Notes under the pieces: model-generated
Databases searched by the model: none
What the model was told of the DNA's origin: nothing
The model's input: only the letters and a program-made list of their open reading frames with translations
Translations under genes and position numbers: made by a program
In this document: piece by piece, positions 18,790-30,155 of the stretch
Position numbering within the stretch: position 1 is the stretch's first letter
How the letters are laid out: the number at the start of each line of letters is the position of its first letter
Assembly: GCA_009694265.1 (NCBI GenBank)
Contig: SHVM01000010.1
Location: 1 to 44,170 of the forward strand
Direction: 5' to 3'
Source of the DNA: Pseudolabrys sp.
GTDB taxonomy: Bacteria; Pseudomonadota; Alphaproteobacteria; Rhizobiales; Xanthobacteraceae
Length of the DNA: 44,170 nt

Positions 18790-19248
18790 ATGCATGACGC
18801 CGTAAAAAAGCTGGAAGCGGCCGAGATCGCGGATGTGCTCAAATTACTGCCGCATCGCTATCCGTTTCTCATGGTCGATCGGGTGATCGATATTCAAGGC
18901 GATGAACACGGCATCGGCATCAAGAATGTGACGTACAACGAGCCGCATTTCCAAGGCCACTTTCCCGGCAATCCGGTATTTCCCGGTGTGTTGCTCATCG
19001 AAGGCATGGCGCAAACGGCCGGCGTGCTTTGCATCTTGTCAATTGTGACGCCGCCGCCGAAGTCGGTGTTTTTTTTGACCATCGACAAGGCGAAGTTCCG
19101 CAAGCCGGTTCGGCCGGGCGACACCATCGAGTATCACATGACCAAGATCGCCCATCGCAAGACCATGTGGTGGTATCGCGGCGTAGCCAAAGTGGCGGGC
19201 CAGATCGTGGCCGAAGCTGAGCTCGGCGCCATGATATCCGACACATGA
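18790..19248 (+). CDS. fabZ: 3-hydroxyacyl-ACP dehydratase
   Basis: Dehydrates 3-hydroxyacyl-ACP in fatty acid elongation; it competes with LpxA/LpxD for the same hydroxyacyl-ACP, which explains its place in the lipid A cluster. The 152-residue hot-dog protein has the central motif [12 protein letters not shown] with catalytic H57 and E71 (LIEGMAQ), and [13 protein letters not shown] near the start. ATG 18790 gives [10 protein letters not shown]. An upstream in-frame start at 18748 would overlap lpxD and is unlikely. The stop overlaps the lpxA start by 4 bp (ATGA). Confidence 0.96.
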   Translation: MHDAVKKLEAAEIADVLKLLPHRYPFLMVDRVIDIQGDEHGIGIKNVTYNEPHFQGHFPGNPVFPGVLLIEGMAQTAGVLCILSIVTPPPKSVFFLTIDKAKFRKPVRPGDTIEYHMTKIAHRKTMWWYRGVAKVAGQIVAEAELGAMISDT

Positions 19249-20060
19249 GCGCCAGTATGATCGATCCCTCGGCGCGGATCGAACCCGGGGCGAATATTGG
19301 ACCGGACGTTTCGATCGGCCCCTATTGCACCATCGGCCCGCATGTGTCGCTCGGTGCCGGCTGCCGGCTGTTCGCCCATGTGAATCTGACCGGCCACACC
19401 ACAATTGGCGCGCGCACCGTCATTCATCCTTTCGCCTCGCTTGGCTCTCCGCCGCAGTCGTTCAGTTATCGCGGCGGACCAACGAAACTCGCGGTCGGCT
19501 CCGATTGCGATATCCGAGAGAGCGTGACCATGAGCACCGGTTCCGAGGATGGCGGCGGCGTGACGCAAGTCGGAGACCATTGTTTCCTCATGGTCGGCAC
19601 ACATATCGGGCATGATTGCAAAGTCGGCGACCATGTCGTGTTCGGCAACAACACTCTGCTCGGCGGCCACGTTACCATCGGTGACCATGTTGTGTTCGGC
19701 GGCGGCGTAGCGGTGCGCCAGTTCGCACGCATCGGCGACGGGGCGATGATCGTAGGCTTAAGCGGTGTTCGCGCCGATGTCATTCCCTACGGCATGGCGC
19801 AAGGCCCGCTCGCCAATTTGGTCGGGCTCAATGTGGTCGGCATGCGCCGGAGCGGCCTTGCCAAGGCCGACATCCATAAGCTTCGCGCCGCCTATGAGAC
19901 GCTATTTTTCGGCGGTGGCGAGTTTGCCGCGCGGCTTGCGCGCGTCGCGGCGGATTATGGCGGGGATACGCAAGTCGACAAGATGATCGACTTCATTCGC
20001 GCCGGAAAGCGCCCGCTCACCATGGCGGTGAAACGCAACGACGCCGGCGAGGACGCATGA
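19245..20060 (+). CDS. lpxA: UDP-N-acetylglucosamine acyltransferase
   Basis: First step of lipid A synthesis: 3-O-acylation of UDP-GlcNAc from hydroxyacyl-ACP. The 271-residue protein is a left-handed beta helix, starting [20 protein letters not shown]. The catalytic His is in THIGHDC (H123, E. coli H125). Further landmarks are [13 protein letters not shown] and [14 protein letters not shown], followed by a helical C-terminal domain ([20 protein letters not shown]). Overlaps of 4 bp with both fabZ and lpxI point to tight translational coupling. Confidence 0.97.
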   Translation: MSASMIDPSARIEPGANIGPDVSIGPYCTIGPHVSLGAGCRLFAHVNLTGHTTIGARTVIHPFASLGSPPQSFSYRGGPTKLAVGSDCDIRESVTMSTGSEDGGGVTQVGDHCFLMVGTHIGHDCKVGDHVVFGNNTLLGGHVTIGDHVVFGGGVAVRQFARIGDGAMIVGLSGVRADVIPYGMAQGPLANLVGLNVVGMRRSGLAKADIHKLRAAYETLFFGGGEFAARLARVAADYGGDTQVDKMIDFIRAGKRPLTMAVKRNDAGEDA

Positions 20061-20929
20061 GCGGAGCCGCCACAGCAGGGCAGCAAAGCCCGCTCGCAAT
20101 CATTTGCGGCGGAGGCTCCCTGCCTTTGGCGGTGGCGAAATTTGTATCCGGCCGCGGACGGCCGGTCGTGCTGTTTCCGCTGCGAGGCGCTGCCGATCCG
20201 GCCATGGTCGTGCGCTACCCGCATCATTGGCTCCGTATCGGTCAACTCGGCGGTTTCGCGCGGCTGGCCCATGCGGCCGGTTGCCGCGACGTGGTGTTTA
20301 TCGGATCGCTGGTGCGGCCCACCTTGTGGAAGCTGCGTCCCGATCTGAAGGCGCTGCTGCTGCTGCCGAGCATCATGGCGGCCTATCGCGGCGGTGACGA
20401 TCATCTGCTGTCTGGTGTCAGCAAAATTGTTGAGCGCGAGGGCTTCCACTTGCTCGGCGCGCACGAGGTGGCGCCGGAAATATTGGTGCCGGAAGGTACG
20501 CTCGGCCGCGTGCAAGCGTCGGATCGTGACCGTGCCGATATAGCGTTCGGCCTCGATTATCTGCGCGCCACAGGGCCCTTCGATGTCGGGCAGGCCGTCG
20601 TGGTGGCCGGTAAGCATGTTCTGGCGGTGGAGGCGGCCGAAGGTACGGATCAGATGCTGTTGCGCGTTGCCGAATTGCGCACCGGCGGGCGGATCGGTGC
20701 GCCGGCCGGCAGCGGGGTGTTGGTGAAATCCCCCAAGCCGGCGCAAGACCGCCGCTTCGACCTGCCGTCAATCGGCCCGCTCACCGTTGAGGGCGCCGCG
20801 CGAGCGGGCCTGGCAGGCATTGCCGTCGTGGCGGGATCAACGATCGTTGCCGAGCCCGGACAGCTGGTGCAGGCTGCCGATCGCACGAATATTTTTGTCA
20901 TTGGCACGCCCGCTGGACCCGAGCGATGA
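20057..20929 (+). CDS. lpxI: UDP-2,3-diacylglucosamine pyrophosphatase LpxI
   Basis: Hydrolyses UDP-2,3-diacylglucosamine to lipid X and UMP, the step done by LpxH in gamma-proteobacteria. The 290-residue protein is of the former DUF1009 type: LAIICGGGSLPLAVA at the N-terminus, then RIGQLGGFARLAHAAGC, then the C-terminal catalytic region with DVGQAVVVAGKHVLAVEAAEGTD and LVKSPKPAQDRRFDLPSIG. LpxI between lpxA and lpxB is the standard alphaproteobacterial solution. It overlaps lpxA and lpxB by 4 bp each. Confidence 0.93.
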   Translation: MSGAATAGQQSPLAIICGGGSLPLAVAKFVSGRGRPVVLFPLRGAADPAMVVRYPHHWLRIGQLGGFARLAHAAGCRDVVFIGSLVRPTLWKLRPDLKALLLLPSIMAAYRGGDDHLLSGVSKIVEREGFHLLGAHEVAPEILVPEGTLGRVQASDRDRADIAFGLDYLRATGPFDVGQAVVVAGKHVLAVEAAEGTDQMLLRVAELRTGGRIGAPAGSGVLVKSPKPAQDRRFDLPSIGPLTVEGAARAGLAGIAVVAGSTIVAEPGQLVQAADRTNIFVIGTPAGPER

Positions 20930-22125
20930 GCCCGCATGTTTTTCTGGTGGCCGGTGAGGAATCGGGCGACCGGCTAGGCGCCGCGCTGATCGCCGCGATC
21001 AAACGGCGGACGCAAAGCCGCGCGCGGTTTTCCGGCGTCGGCGGTACGCATATGGCGCAAGAGGGCGTGCAGAGCCTGTTTCCGCTCGGCGATCTGGCGA
21101 TCATGGGCTTTGCGGCGATTCCGGCGAGCTTGCCGAAAATATTGCGCCACATTCGTGAAACGGCGGATGTGGTGATCGCCGCCCGGCCGGACGTACTGGT
21201 CATCATCGACAGCCCGGAATTCACCCATCGAGTGGCGCGGCGGGTGCGGAAAATCGCGCCGAAAATTCCAATCGTCGATTATGTCTGCCCGTCGGTGTGG
21301 GCATGGCGGCCGGGACGGGCGCGCGCCATGCGCGCCTATGTCGACCATGTGCTGGCGCTGCTGCCATTCGAGCCGGCAGCGATGCAGCGGTTAGACGGGC
21401 CGCTATGTACTTTCGTCGGTCATCCGTTGAGCGAACGAGTAGATCAGATGCGTCCGAGCGCCGAAGAGGCGCGCAGGCGACTTGGCGATCCGCCGCGGCT
21501 GTTGGTCTTGCCAGGTAGCCGCTCCGGCGAAATCCGCCGCATGGCGGGTGTGTTCGGCGATACGGTGGCGCTGGTCGTCAACCGCATCGGCACGATCGAT
21601 GTTGTGGTGCCGGCGGTGCCGCGACTGGCTGACGCCGTAGCGGCCGCGATTTCGTCCTGGCGCGTACCGACGCGGATCGTGACTGAGCAAGGCGACAAAG
21701 ATACCGCCTTCCGCACGGCGCGGGCGGCACTGACCAAATCCGGCACCTCAACCCTCAAACTGGCGGTCGCAGGCGTTCCCATGGTTGCTGCCTACAAGGT
21801 TCCCCTGCTGGAGGAGATGATCGGCCGCATGCTGATCACAGCCCCAAGCGCGATCCTCACCAATCTGGTTTTGGGCGAGAACGTGGTGCCGGAATTCCTG
21901 CAGCGGGACGCCACGCCTGAGCGGCTTTGCGGCGCGCTGCTGCCACTATTGGCCGATACGTCGGAGCGGCGCCGGCAGGTCACCGCCTTTGCCCGGCTGG
22001 ATAGCATCATGGAGATCGGTCACGCGGTCCCCAGCGACCGCGCCGCCGCGGTGGTTCTCGATTGCGCCGGCGGTCTTAACCAACTTAAGCGCGAAACAGT
22101 AGCATCCGCGCCGTCAACAGCGTAG
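20926..22125 (+). CDS. lpxB: Lipid-A-disaccharide synthase
   Basis: Peripheral membrane glycosyltransferase (GT19) that joins lipid X to UDP-2,3-diacylglucosamine, forming the lipid A disaccharide. The 399-residue protein has VFLVAGEESGDRLGA at the N-terminus, FSGVGGTHMAQEGVQSLFPL, PDVLVIIDSPEFTHRVAR, YVCPSVWAWRPGRAR, and the nucleotide-site region LVLPGSRSGEIRRM. The SGTSTLKLAVAGVPMVAAYK block follows. It is the last gene of the lipid A run; the next gene starts 33 bp on. Confidence 0.96.
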   Translation: MSPHVFLVAGEESGDRLGAALIAAIKRRTQSRARFSGVGGTHMAQEGVQSLFPLGDLAIMGFAAIPASLPKILRHIRETADVVIAARPDVLVIIDSPEFTHRVARRVRKIAPKIPIVDYVCPSVWAWRPGRARAMRAYVDHVLALLPFEPAAMQRLDGPLCTFVGHPLSERVDQMRPSAEEARRRLGDPPRLLVLPGSRSGEIRRMAGVFGDTVALVVNRIGTIDVVVPAVPRLADAVAAAISSWRVPTRIVTEQGDKDTAFRTARAALTKSGTSTLKLAVAGVPMVAAYKVPLLEEMIGRMLITAPSAILTNLVLGENVVPEFLQRDATPERLCGALLPLLADTSERRRQVTAFARLDSIMEIGHAVPSDRAAAVVLDCAGGLNQLKRETVASAPSTA

Positions 22126-22158
22126 TTTGCCGCCCGCCCGGCCCATCGGCCATATATT

Positions 22159-23229
22159 ATGGCAGAAAGTTTGGAAACCAAGCCTTTGACCATTCCTGTC
22201 CGCGCCGCAATCACCGCCGTCCATGGCTATGTGCCGCCGGACCTGCTCACCAATGCAGAGCTGGCGGTCATGGTGGACACCAGCGATGCCTGGATCACCG
22301 AGCGCACCGGCATCAAGGAGCGCCACATCCTGAAAGGCGAGGGGCTCGGCACCTCGCATATGGCGGCGGAAGCGGTGCGCGGGCTCTTGCAAAAAACCGG
22401 CACCAAACCGGAAGAGGTTGATCTGCTGATCTGTGCGACCACCACGCCGGACATGCAATTTCCCTCCACCGCCAATCTGATCTGCGACATGGTCGGCATT
22501 CGCGATATCGGCAGCTTCGACGTGCAAGCGGCCTGTTCGGGATTTCTCTATTCGCTGTCAGTTGCTTCGCAATTCATCGCCAACGGCACCGCGCGCAAGG
22601 TGGTGGTGGTTGGCGCCGACAAGATGTCGTCGATCATCGACTACACCGACCGTGCGACCTGCGTCTTGTTCGGCGACGGCGCAGGCTGCGTGCTGCTCGA
22701 GCCGAGCGATAGCGGCTACGGCATTATGGACTCGATTATTCGTTCCGACGGCGCCGGCATGATTCATCTGCATCAGAAGGCGGGCGGCAGCCGCATGCCG
22801 GCGAGCGCCGAAACCGTGGCCAACCGCCTGCACTATGTTCATCAGGAAGGCGCGGCGGTCTACAAATATGCCATCGCGCGCATGGCGGAGGTCACCGGCC
22901 AGATCATGGCGCGCAACAATCTGCGCGGTGACATGATCGACTGGCTGGTGCCGCATCAGGCCAATAAGCGCATCATCGAGTCGACGGCTGAGCGCATGGG
23001 CATGCCGATGGACAAGGTGATGGTGACGATTCACAAATATGGCAACGTCACCAACGCCACCATCCCGCTCTGCTTGTGGGATTACGAGCCGCAGCTCAAA
23101 GCCGGCAACCGCTTGCTGCTGGCAGCCTTCGGCGGCGGCTTCACCTGGGCCGGCGTTTATGTGACCTGGGCTTACGACGGCGCCAAGGCGCCGAAGCTCA
23201 ATGGCAAGGGCAAAAACGGCAAAATCTAG
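22159..23229 (+). CDS. Beta-ketoacyl-ACP synthase III family protein (FabH-like)
   Basis: Thiolase-fold condensing enzyme that would join an acyl-CoA starter to malonyl-ACP. The 356-residue protein has the catalytic triad expected for KAS III: C126 (AACSGFLYS), H266 (PHQANKRI) and N296 (GNVTNAT), plus GDGAGCVLLE and the FGGGFTWAG end. The region after the Asn (TIPLCLWDYEPQLKAG) resembles Bacteroidetes-type FabH more than the proteobacterial GNTSAAS type. The lysine- and glycine-rich tail (about residues 343-356) is extra. In related bacteria the housekeeping fabH sits with plsX, so this may be a second, acquired copy. It converges on gltA with 9 bp between the stops. Confidence 0.88.
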   Translation: MAESLETKPLTIPVRAAITAVHGYVPPDLLTNAELAVMVDTSDAWITERTGIKERHILKGEGLGTSHMAAEAVRGLLQKTGTKPEEVDLLICATTTPDMQFPSTANLICDMVGIRDIGSFDVQAACSGFLYSLSVASQFIANGTARKVVVVGADKMSSIIDYTDRATCVLFGDGAGCVLLEPSDSGYGIMDSIIRSDGAGMIHLHQKAGGSRMPASAETVANRLHYVHQEGAAVYKYAIARMAEVTGQIMARNNLRGDMIDWLVPHQANKRIIESTAERMGMPMDKVMVTIHKYGNVTNATIPLCLWDYEPQLKAGNRLLLAAFGGGFTWAGVYVTWAYDGAKAPKLNGKGKNGKI

Positions 23230-23238
23230 CGCCGCAGC

Positions 23239-24561
23239 TTACTTCCGTCTCGAAATCGGCACGTAATCGCGGGTCGTCGCGCCGGTGTAGAGCTGGCGCG
23301 GACGGCCGATCTTCTGCTTCGGGTCCTCGATCATTTCCTTCCACTGCGCGATCCAGCCGACCGTGCGCGCGACCGCAAACAACACGGTGAACATGGTGGT
23401 GGGGAAACCCATCGCCTTGAGCGTGATGCCCGAATAGAAGTCGATATTGGGATAAAGCTTTTTCTCCACGAAATAGTCGTCATGCAGCGCGATCTTCTCC
23501 AGCTCCATGGCGACGTCGAGCAGCGGATCGTCCTTGATGCCGAGCTCGGCCAGCACCTCGTGGCAGGTCTTCTGCATGATCTTGGCGCGCGGATCGTAGT
23601 TCTTGTAGACGCGGTGGCCGAAGCCCATCAGCCGGTATGAATCGGTCTTGTCCTTGGCGCGTTTGACGAATTCCGGAATGCGGTCGACCGTGCCGATCTC
23701 GCGCAGCATGTTGAGCGCTGCTTCATTGGCGCCGCCATGCGCCGGCCCCCAAAGACAGGCGCAGCCGGCGGCGATGCAGGCAAACGGATTGGCGCCGGAT
23801 GAGCCGGCCAGCCGCACCGTCGAGGTCGAGGCATTCTGCTCGTGGTCCGCATGCAGAATAAAGATGCGGTCCATGGCGCGCGCCAGCACCGGGTTCGGCT
23901 TGTAATCCTCGGTCGGCACCGCATAACACATGCGCAGGAAATTGGTCGAATAGTCGAGATCGTTCTTCGGATAGACGAACGGCTGGCCGACCGAATATTT
24001 GTAGGCCATGGCGGCCAGCGTCGGCACTTTCGCGATCATGCGCAGTGAGGCAATCATGCGCTGTACCGGGTCGGCGATGTCGGTCGAGTCGTGATAGAAC
24101 GCCGACAGCGCGCCGATCGAGCCGGTCATCACCGCCATCGGATGCGCGTCACGGCGGAAGCCCTGGAAGAACCGGCTCATCTGCTCATGCACCATCGTGT
24201 GGCGCGTCACGCGATAGTCGAAATCGGCTTTCTGTGAGGGCGTCGGCAATTCGCCATAGAGCAGCAGGTAACAGGTCTCCAGGAAATCGCCGTGCTCGGC
24301 CAGTTGCTCGATCGGATAGCCGCGATAGAGCAACACGCCTTCGTCGCCATCGATATAAGTGATCTTGGATTCGCAGCTCGCCGTCGAGGTGAAGCCGGGG
24401 TCGTAGGTGAACATGCCGCTTTCGCCGTAGAGCTTGGCGATATCGAGCACGTCAGGGCCGATCGTGCCGCTGTAAACCGGGAAGTCCCAGTTCTTATTGC
24501 CGACGGTGATCGAACCGGTCTTCTTCGTGGCGCCCGGCTTCTGGCTGGTTTTGGCGTCCAT
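23239..24561 (-). CDS. gltA: Citrate synthase
   Basis: Condenses acetyl-CoA with oxaloacetate in the TCA cycle. The 440-residue protein is the large hexameric type with an N-terminal beta domain ([19 protein letters not shown], then [19 protein letters not shown]). Key blocks are [35 protein letters not shown] with the first active-site His, [17 protein letters not shown] with the second, and [11 protein letters not shown] with the active-site Asp. Length and motifs are normal. The 215-bp region upstream (24562-24776) contains a perfect inverted repeat that may be an operator. Confidence 0.97.
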   Translation of the reverse strand: MDAKTSQKPGATKKTGSITVGNKNWDFPVYSGTIGPDVLDIAKLYGESGMFTYDPGFTSTASCESKITYIDGDEGVLLYRGYPIEQLAEHGDFLETCYLLLYGELPTPSQKADFDYRVTRHTMVHEQMSRFFQGFRRDAHPMAVMTGSIGALSAFYHDSTDIADPVQRMIASLRMIAKVPTLAAMAYKYSVGQPFVYPKNDLDYSTNFLRMCYAVPTEDYKPNPVLARAMDRIFILHADHEQNASTSTVRLAGSSGANPFACIAAGCACLWGPAHGGANEAALNMLREIGTVDRIPEFVKRAKDKTDSYRLMGFGHRVYKNYDPRAKIMQKTCHEVLAELGIKDDPLLDVAMELEKIALHDDYFVEKKLYPNIDFYSGITLKAMGFPTTMFTVLFAVARTVGWIAQWKEMIEDPKQKIGRPRQLYTGATTRDYVPISRRK

Positions 24562-24724
24562 GGTCGAGCCCTCGAATTAGCGGCGAGCGTCACAATCCTG
24601 TAGCCGGGGGAGGCGTAACGCCAGGTCAGGCGTGCAAAGCCCCGCGTCGTTTTGGGTAGCCCAATCAAGTGGGCGCTGCAAGATAGCGCAGGGCGCGCAT
24701 TTGCCCGCTATATAGGCATGTCTT

Positions 24725-24743
24725 GTGACAATGCACCTGTCAC
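24725..24743. promoter_or_regulatory. Inverted repeat GTGACA-N7-TGTCAC upstream of gltA
   Basis: GTGACA at 24725-24730 and TGTCAC at 24738-24743 form a perfect 6-bp inverted repeat with a 7-bp spacer, 34 bp after the gltX stop and about 165 bp before the gltA start. A further palindrome, TCATGA within GTCATGACAG, lies at about 24754-24763, adding another TGACA half-site. The rest of the gltX-gltA gap shows no ORF and no convincing T-tract terminator. The arrangement suggests a regulator binding site, but the regulator is unknown. Confidence 0.4.
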
Positions 24744-24776
24744 TGGCGCCCGTCATGACAGTTGCTGTGGAAAATT

Positions 24777-26210
24777 CTAAGGCGCGGTGCCGCCGCCCTG
24801 ATCGCGCAGGCGCGCCAGGCTCTCGTCCTTACCCAGCACGGCGAGCACGTCGAAAATCGGTGGCGAGGTGGTCCGGCCGGTGAGCGCGGCCCGCAGCGGT
24901 TGCGCCACGGCGCCCAGCTTTTGCCCGGCGCGTTCGGCATAGGGCCGCACCACCGCCTCGATCGCCGTGGATGTCCATTCGGTGACTGCCGTCAGTTCGG
25001 GCAGCAGCGTGGCGATCAAGACCTTGGCTTCGGGCGTGAGCAGGGCCTTGGCCTGGTCGTTGATATCGAGCGGGCGGCTCGCCCACAGGAAGCGGGACGC
25101 CTCGAACAACTCGACCAGAGTTTTAGCGCGCTCCTTCAATCCCGGCATGGCGGTGAGCAATTTGGCGTGCATGGCTGGCGTCATCTTGCTGACGAGTTCT
25201 TGGCCGCCCGCGATATGCGGTAGTAACCGCTCGAGCGCGGCGATCAGGTCGGCGTCGTTGCTGGCCCGGATGTAATGACCGTTGAGGTTTTCCAGCTTGG
25301 CGAAATCGAAACGCGCCGGCGAACGGCCGATGGCGGGCAGGTCGAAGGCCGCCACCATTTCCTCGGTGGTGAACATCTCCTGGTCGCCACGCGCCCAGCC
25401 GAGCCGGACCAAGTAGTTGCGCATGGCCGCCGGCAGATAGCCCATGGCTCGGTAGGCATCGACGCCGAGCGCGCCGTGACGTTTGGACAGCTTGGAGCCG
25501 TCCGGCCCGTGGATCAGCGGGATATGCGCCATGATCGGCACGTTCCAACCGAGCGTTTCATAGATGTGCTTTTGCCGGGCGCCATTGGTGAGGTGGTCGT
25601 CGCCGCGAATGATATGGGTGATGTTCATGTCGTGGTCGTCCACCACCACGGCCAGCATATAGGTCGGCGTGCCATCGGAGCGCAGCAGCACCAGGTCGTC
25701 GAGATCGGAATTCTGCCAAACCACGCGGCCCTGCACCTGATCCTCGATCGCGGTCTCGCCGGTCTGCGGCGCCTTCAGGCGGATGACCGGCTTGACCCCG
25801 GGCGGCGCTTCGGAGGGGTTACGGTCGCGCCAGCGTCCGTCATAAAGCTTGGCGCGGCCCTCGCGACGGGCGGCCTCGCGCATCGCCGTGAGTTCCTCCG
25901 GCGAGGCATAGCAGTGGTAGGCCTTGCCTGCGGTGAGCAACTGCTCGGCGATCTGGCGGTGTCGGGCCGCGCGCGAGAACTGGAACACGATGTCGCCGTC
26001 CCAGGAAAGCCCCAGCCAGGTCAGGCCGTCGATAATGGCGGCGATGGCGGCCGCGGTCGAGCGCTCGCGGTCGGTATCCTCGATTCGCAGCAGCATCTTG
26101 CCGCCAAACCGGCGCGCATAGAGCCAGTTGAACAGCGCGGTGCGCCCGCCGCCGATATGGAGGAAGCCGGTGGGGGAAGGCGCAAATCGGGTGACGATGG
26201 GCTCGCTCAT
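24777..26210 (-). CDS. gltX: Glutamyl-tRNA synthetase
   Basis: Class I synthetase that charges tRNA-Glu. The 477-residue protein has the HIGH-type motif in [18 protein letters not shown] (about residues 8-25), [11 protein letters not shown], and the second class I motif KLSKR at K240-R244. The helical anticodon-binding domain follows to residue 477. In bacteria without GlnRS a GluRS also mischarges tRNA-Gln for the amidotransferase route. Here the divergent gene encodes a GlnRS, so this enzyme may be discriminating, although I cannot judge that from motifs. The gene precedes gltA on the same strand. Confidence 0.96.
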   Translation of the reverse strand: MSEPIVTRFAPSPTGFLHIGGGRTALFNWLYARRFGGKMLLRIEDTDRERSTAAAIAAIIDGLTWLGLSWDGDIVFQFSRAARHRQIAEQLLTAGKAYHCYASPEELTAMREAARREGRAKLYDGRWRDRNPSEAPPGVKPVIRLKAPQTGETAIEDQVQGRVVWQNSDLDDLVLLRSDGTPTYMLAVVVDDHDMNITHIIRGDDHLTNGARQKHIYETLGWNVPIMAHIPLIHGPDGSKLSKRHGALGVDAYRAMGYLPAAMRNYLVRLGWARGDQEMFTTEEMVAAFDLPAIGRSPARFDFAKLENLNGHYIRASNDADLIAALERLLPHIAGGQELVSKMTPAMHAKLLTAMPGLKERAKTLVELFEASRFLWASRPLDINDQAKALLTPEAKVLIATLLPELTAVTEWTSTAIEAVVRPYAERAGQKLGAVAQPLRAALTGRTTSPPIFDVLAVLGKDESLARLRDQGGGTAP

Positions 26211-26323
26211 CGCGCGCCCTGTACCACAGTTGCGGGGAAAGGTGTCAGTGCAATTGACATTGAGCCAAGCGGCACGTCATGGCATAGGGCCGCAGAGAGG
26301 GTTGCAGGTGAAGCCGAGGAAGC

Positions 26324-28036
<1,713 letters not shown>

Positions 28037-28084
28037 GCGCGACGCCACACCGCGCACGGACGATTTAGAAATCGGAGATTAGAT

Positions 28085-28798
28085 CTAATATCGCCTGAAC
28101 AGCCCGACCAGCTTGCCCTGGATGCGCACGCGGTTGGGGGGCAGGATGCGCACCTCATAGGCGGTATTGGCGGGCTCGAGTGCGATGGACGCGCCGCGGC
28201 GACGGAAGCGCTTGAGGGTGGCTTCCTCGTCGTCGATCAGCGCCACCACGATGTCGCCGGTCTCGGCCGCCTCGGTGCGGCGGATCAGCGCCAGATCGCC
28301 GTCGAGAATGCCGGCCTCGATCATGCTGTCGCCGCGCACTTCCAGGGCGAAATGCTCGCCGGCTGACAGTAGGTCGGCCGGCATGTTGATGACATGGCTG
28401 CGGGTCTGAATCGCCTCGATCGGCGTGCCGGCGGCGATGCGTCCCATGACGGGCACGGCAATAGGCCGGCCGCTATTGTCGTCGTCGGGGTTGCCGGAGG
28501 CGGCGCGCACCCGGCCGAGGTCGCCCTCGATCACGCTGGGGGTGAAGCCGCGCGAGCGGCCGCCGCTGATGCCGTGGGCGACGGAGTCGGGCAGCTTGAT
28601 GACTTCGATGGCGCGCGCCCGGTTGGGCAGGCGGCGGATGAAGCCACGCTCTTCCAGGGCGGTAATGAGACGATGGATACCCGATTTGGAGCGCAAATCG
28701 AGGGCGTCCTTCATCTCGTCGAAGGAGGGGGGTACCCCGGATTCTGTCAGGCGCTCGTGGATGAAACGCAGGAGCTCAAATTGCTTGCGGGTCAGCAT
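28085..28798 (-). CDS. lexA: LexA repressor, SOS response regulator
   Basis: Represses SOS genes and cleaves itself when RecA filaments form. The 237-residue protein has an N-terminal winged helix ([20 protein letters not shown], then [20 protein letters not shown]), a linker, and the S24 peptidase domain. The Ala123-Gly124 cleavage bond is in GRIAAGTP, the catalytic Ser158 in GDSMIEAG, and Lys196 in EATLKRF. ATG at 28798 has GGGAGAA upstream; the longer in-frame ORF to 28855 adds an unlikely Arg/Lys-rich leader. Its own promoter region contains LexA half-sites, so it is autoregulated. It is the last gene of the trp-moa-moe strand run. Confidence 0.97.
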   Translation of the reverse strand: MLTRKQFELLRFIHERLTESGVPPSFDEMKDALDLRSKSGIHRLITALEERGFIRRLPNRARAIEVIKLPDSVAHGISGGRSRGFTPSVIEGDLGRVRAASGNPDDDNSGRPIAVPVMGRIAAGTPIEAIQTRSHVINMPADLLSAGEHFALEVRGDSMIEAGILDGDLALIRRTEAAETGDIVVALIDDEEATLKRFRRRGASIALEPANTAYEVRILPPNRVRIQGKLVGLFRRY

Positions 28799-28874
28799 CG
28801 GTTTCTCCCGGTCTCTTTTTCGTCTGGCAGATTTTGGTCGGGCCCATAAGGGCAACCGGCCACAAACAAATCAT

Positions 28875-28909
28875 GAACGAACACTATCTGTTCTATATGT
28901 GTTCCGCAA
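28875..28909 (-). promoter_or_regulatory. lexA promoter with overlapping LexA half-sites
   Basis: On the plus strand GTTC 28890-28893, N7, GTTC 28901-28904 is a perfect GTTC-N7-GTTC LexA box. The GTTC at 28890 is also spaced seven bases from GAAC 28879-28882, and another GAAC abuts it at 28875-28878. Three half-sites thus repeat every 11 bp, one helical turn. On the minus strand a weak promoter, TTGCGG (28909-28904) N17 TAGTGT (28886-28881), would have the box in its spacer, as in the microprotein promoter at 2738-2766. The rest of the moeA-lexA gap (28799-28943) holds nothing else recognisable. Confidence 0.75.
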
Positions 28910-28943
28910 CCATTTAATTTGAAGTGAACAAGTCGAAAGGCCG

Positions 28944-30152
28944 CTACAGGCCTAGCTTAAGGATGACACAGGGTGAACCGGCCTTGGCCGCGGGCGCATT
29001 GGGCTCCCGAATCAGCAGGCAGGAGGCCTCGGCCAAAGGCGCCATCAGGGAGCTATCCTGGGCCGGCAAGGGGGTCGCAACCAGGCCATCCGGGCCTGCA
29101 CTCAGCGTTGCCCGCAGGTAATCGGCGCGCTCGTCATTGGCCGGCATATTGCAGCCCAGCCGGGCCGGCTCCGGCGCTCGCTCGACATCGTCGCGGCCGG
29201 CGAGCCGCCGGATCAGCGGCACCAGAAAAAGGAATGCGCAGACGTAAGAGGAAACCGGATTGCCCGGCAGACCCAGCACCTGCATGGCACCCACTTTGCC
29301 GTGCATCATCGGGCGGCCCGGCCGCAGCGCCACCCGCCAGAACGACAGCTCCAGCCCTTCGCTCGCCAGCGCCCGTTGTACCAGGTCGTGCTCGCCGACC
29401 GAGGCGCCGCCGCTGGTCACCAAGATGTCGGCGCCCCAGTCGCGCGCGCGCCGCACCGCCGCGGCGATCATCTCGACCCGGTCGCGGACGGTGCCGAGAT
29501 CGTTCACCTCGGCGCCTTCGCTGCGCGCCATCGCCAGAAGCGCAAAGCCGTTGGAATAGACGATCTCGCCAGGCCCGGGCGTGGCGCCAGGCGGCACCAG
29601 TTCGTCGCCGGTGCCAAGCACGGCCACCTTGGGCCGCCGGTGCACGCTCAAGCGCGGATGGTTCATGGCGGCGGCCAGCATCAAGTCACGGCCGGTGAGG
29701 CGGCGGCCTTTGCGCAGCAGGACCTGGTCCTTGGCGAAGTCGATGCCTTGGCCGCGCACATTGCGGCCCTTCGCGGTCGGTTTTTGGATGGTGACGGTGT
29801 CGCCATCGCGCGCGGTCAGTTCCTGGATCACCACGGCATCGCTGCCGGCCGGCATCACGCCGCCGGTAAAGATGCGCGCGGCTTGTCCAGGGCCGACCTC
29901 GCCATCGAACGGATGGCCGGCGGCGACTTCGCCAATCAGTTTAAGTGTGACTGGCGCGTTTCCAACATCGCTCGCGCGCACGGCATAGCCGTCCATCGCC
30001 GACACGGCTGCCGGCGGCTGGGTGCGTAGCGCAATGACATCGTCGGTTAGTACGCGGCCGAGCGCGTCGTTGAGCGTCACTAGCTCGGCTGGCAATGTGC
30101 TGGCTGCGGCGAGCACGCGCTGCAAAGCTTCGGCGACCGGCATCAATGGCAC
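28944..30152 (-). CDS. moeA: Molybdopterin molybdenumtransferase
   Basis: Inserts molybdate into adenylylated molybdopterin, the last step of Mo-cofactor synthesis. The 402-residue protein has the MoeA blocks AVSAMDGYAVRASD, IFTGGVMPAGSDAVV, VAVLGTGDELVPPG, VTSGGASVGEHDLV and LGLPGNPVSSYVCAF, followed by the C-terminal beta-barrel domain IV. Start: GTG 30152 has GGAG at ideal spacing and lies 3 bp after moaC; ATG 30143 would lack a ribosome site. It follows moaC, so both cofactor genes are co-transcribed, probably with the trp genes upstream. Confidence 0.95.
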   Translation of the reverse strand: MPLMPVAEALQRVLAAASTLPAELVTLNDALGRVLTDDVIALRTQPPAAVSAMDGYAVRASDVGNAPVTLKLIGEVAAGHPFDGEVGPGQAARIFTGGVMPAGSDAVVIQELTARDGDTVTIQKPTAKGRNVRGQGIDFAKDQVLLRKGRRLTGRDLMLAAAMNHPRLSVHRRPKVAVLGTGDELVPPGATPGPGEIVYSNGFALLAMARSEGAEVNDLGTVRDRVEMIAAAVRRARDWGADILVTSGGASVGEHDLVQRALASEGLELSFWRVALRPGRPMMHGKVGAMQVLGLPGNPVSSYVCAFLFLVPLIRRLAGRDDVERAPEPARLGCNMPANDERADYLRATLSAGPDGLVATPLPAQDSSLMAPLAEASCLLIREPNAPAAKAGSPCVILKLGL

Positions 30153-30155
30153 TGG

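Noticed and set aside
26257-26290. TTGACA in the gltX-glnS gap as a glnS promoter
   Set aside because: The -35 is perfect but no reasonable -10 lies 16-18 bp downstream, so I did not list it.
28873-28917. 14-codon ORF over the lexA operator (MNEHYLFY and on)
   Set aside because: Its codons are formed by the LexA half-sites, there is no ribosome site, and the length is within chance expectation.
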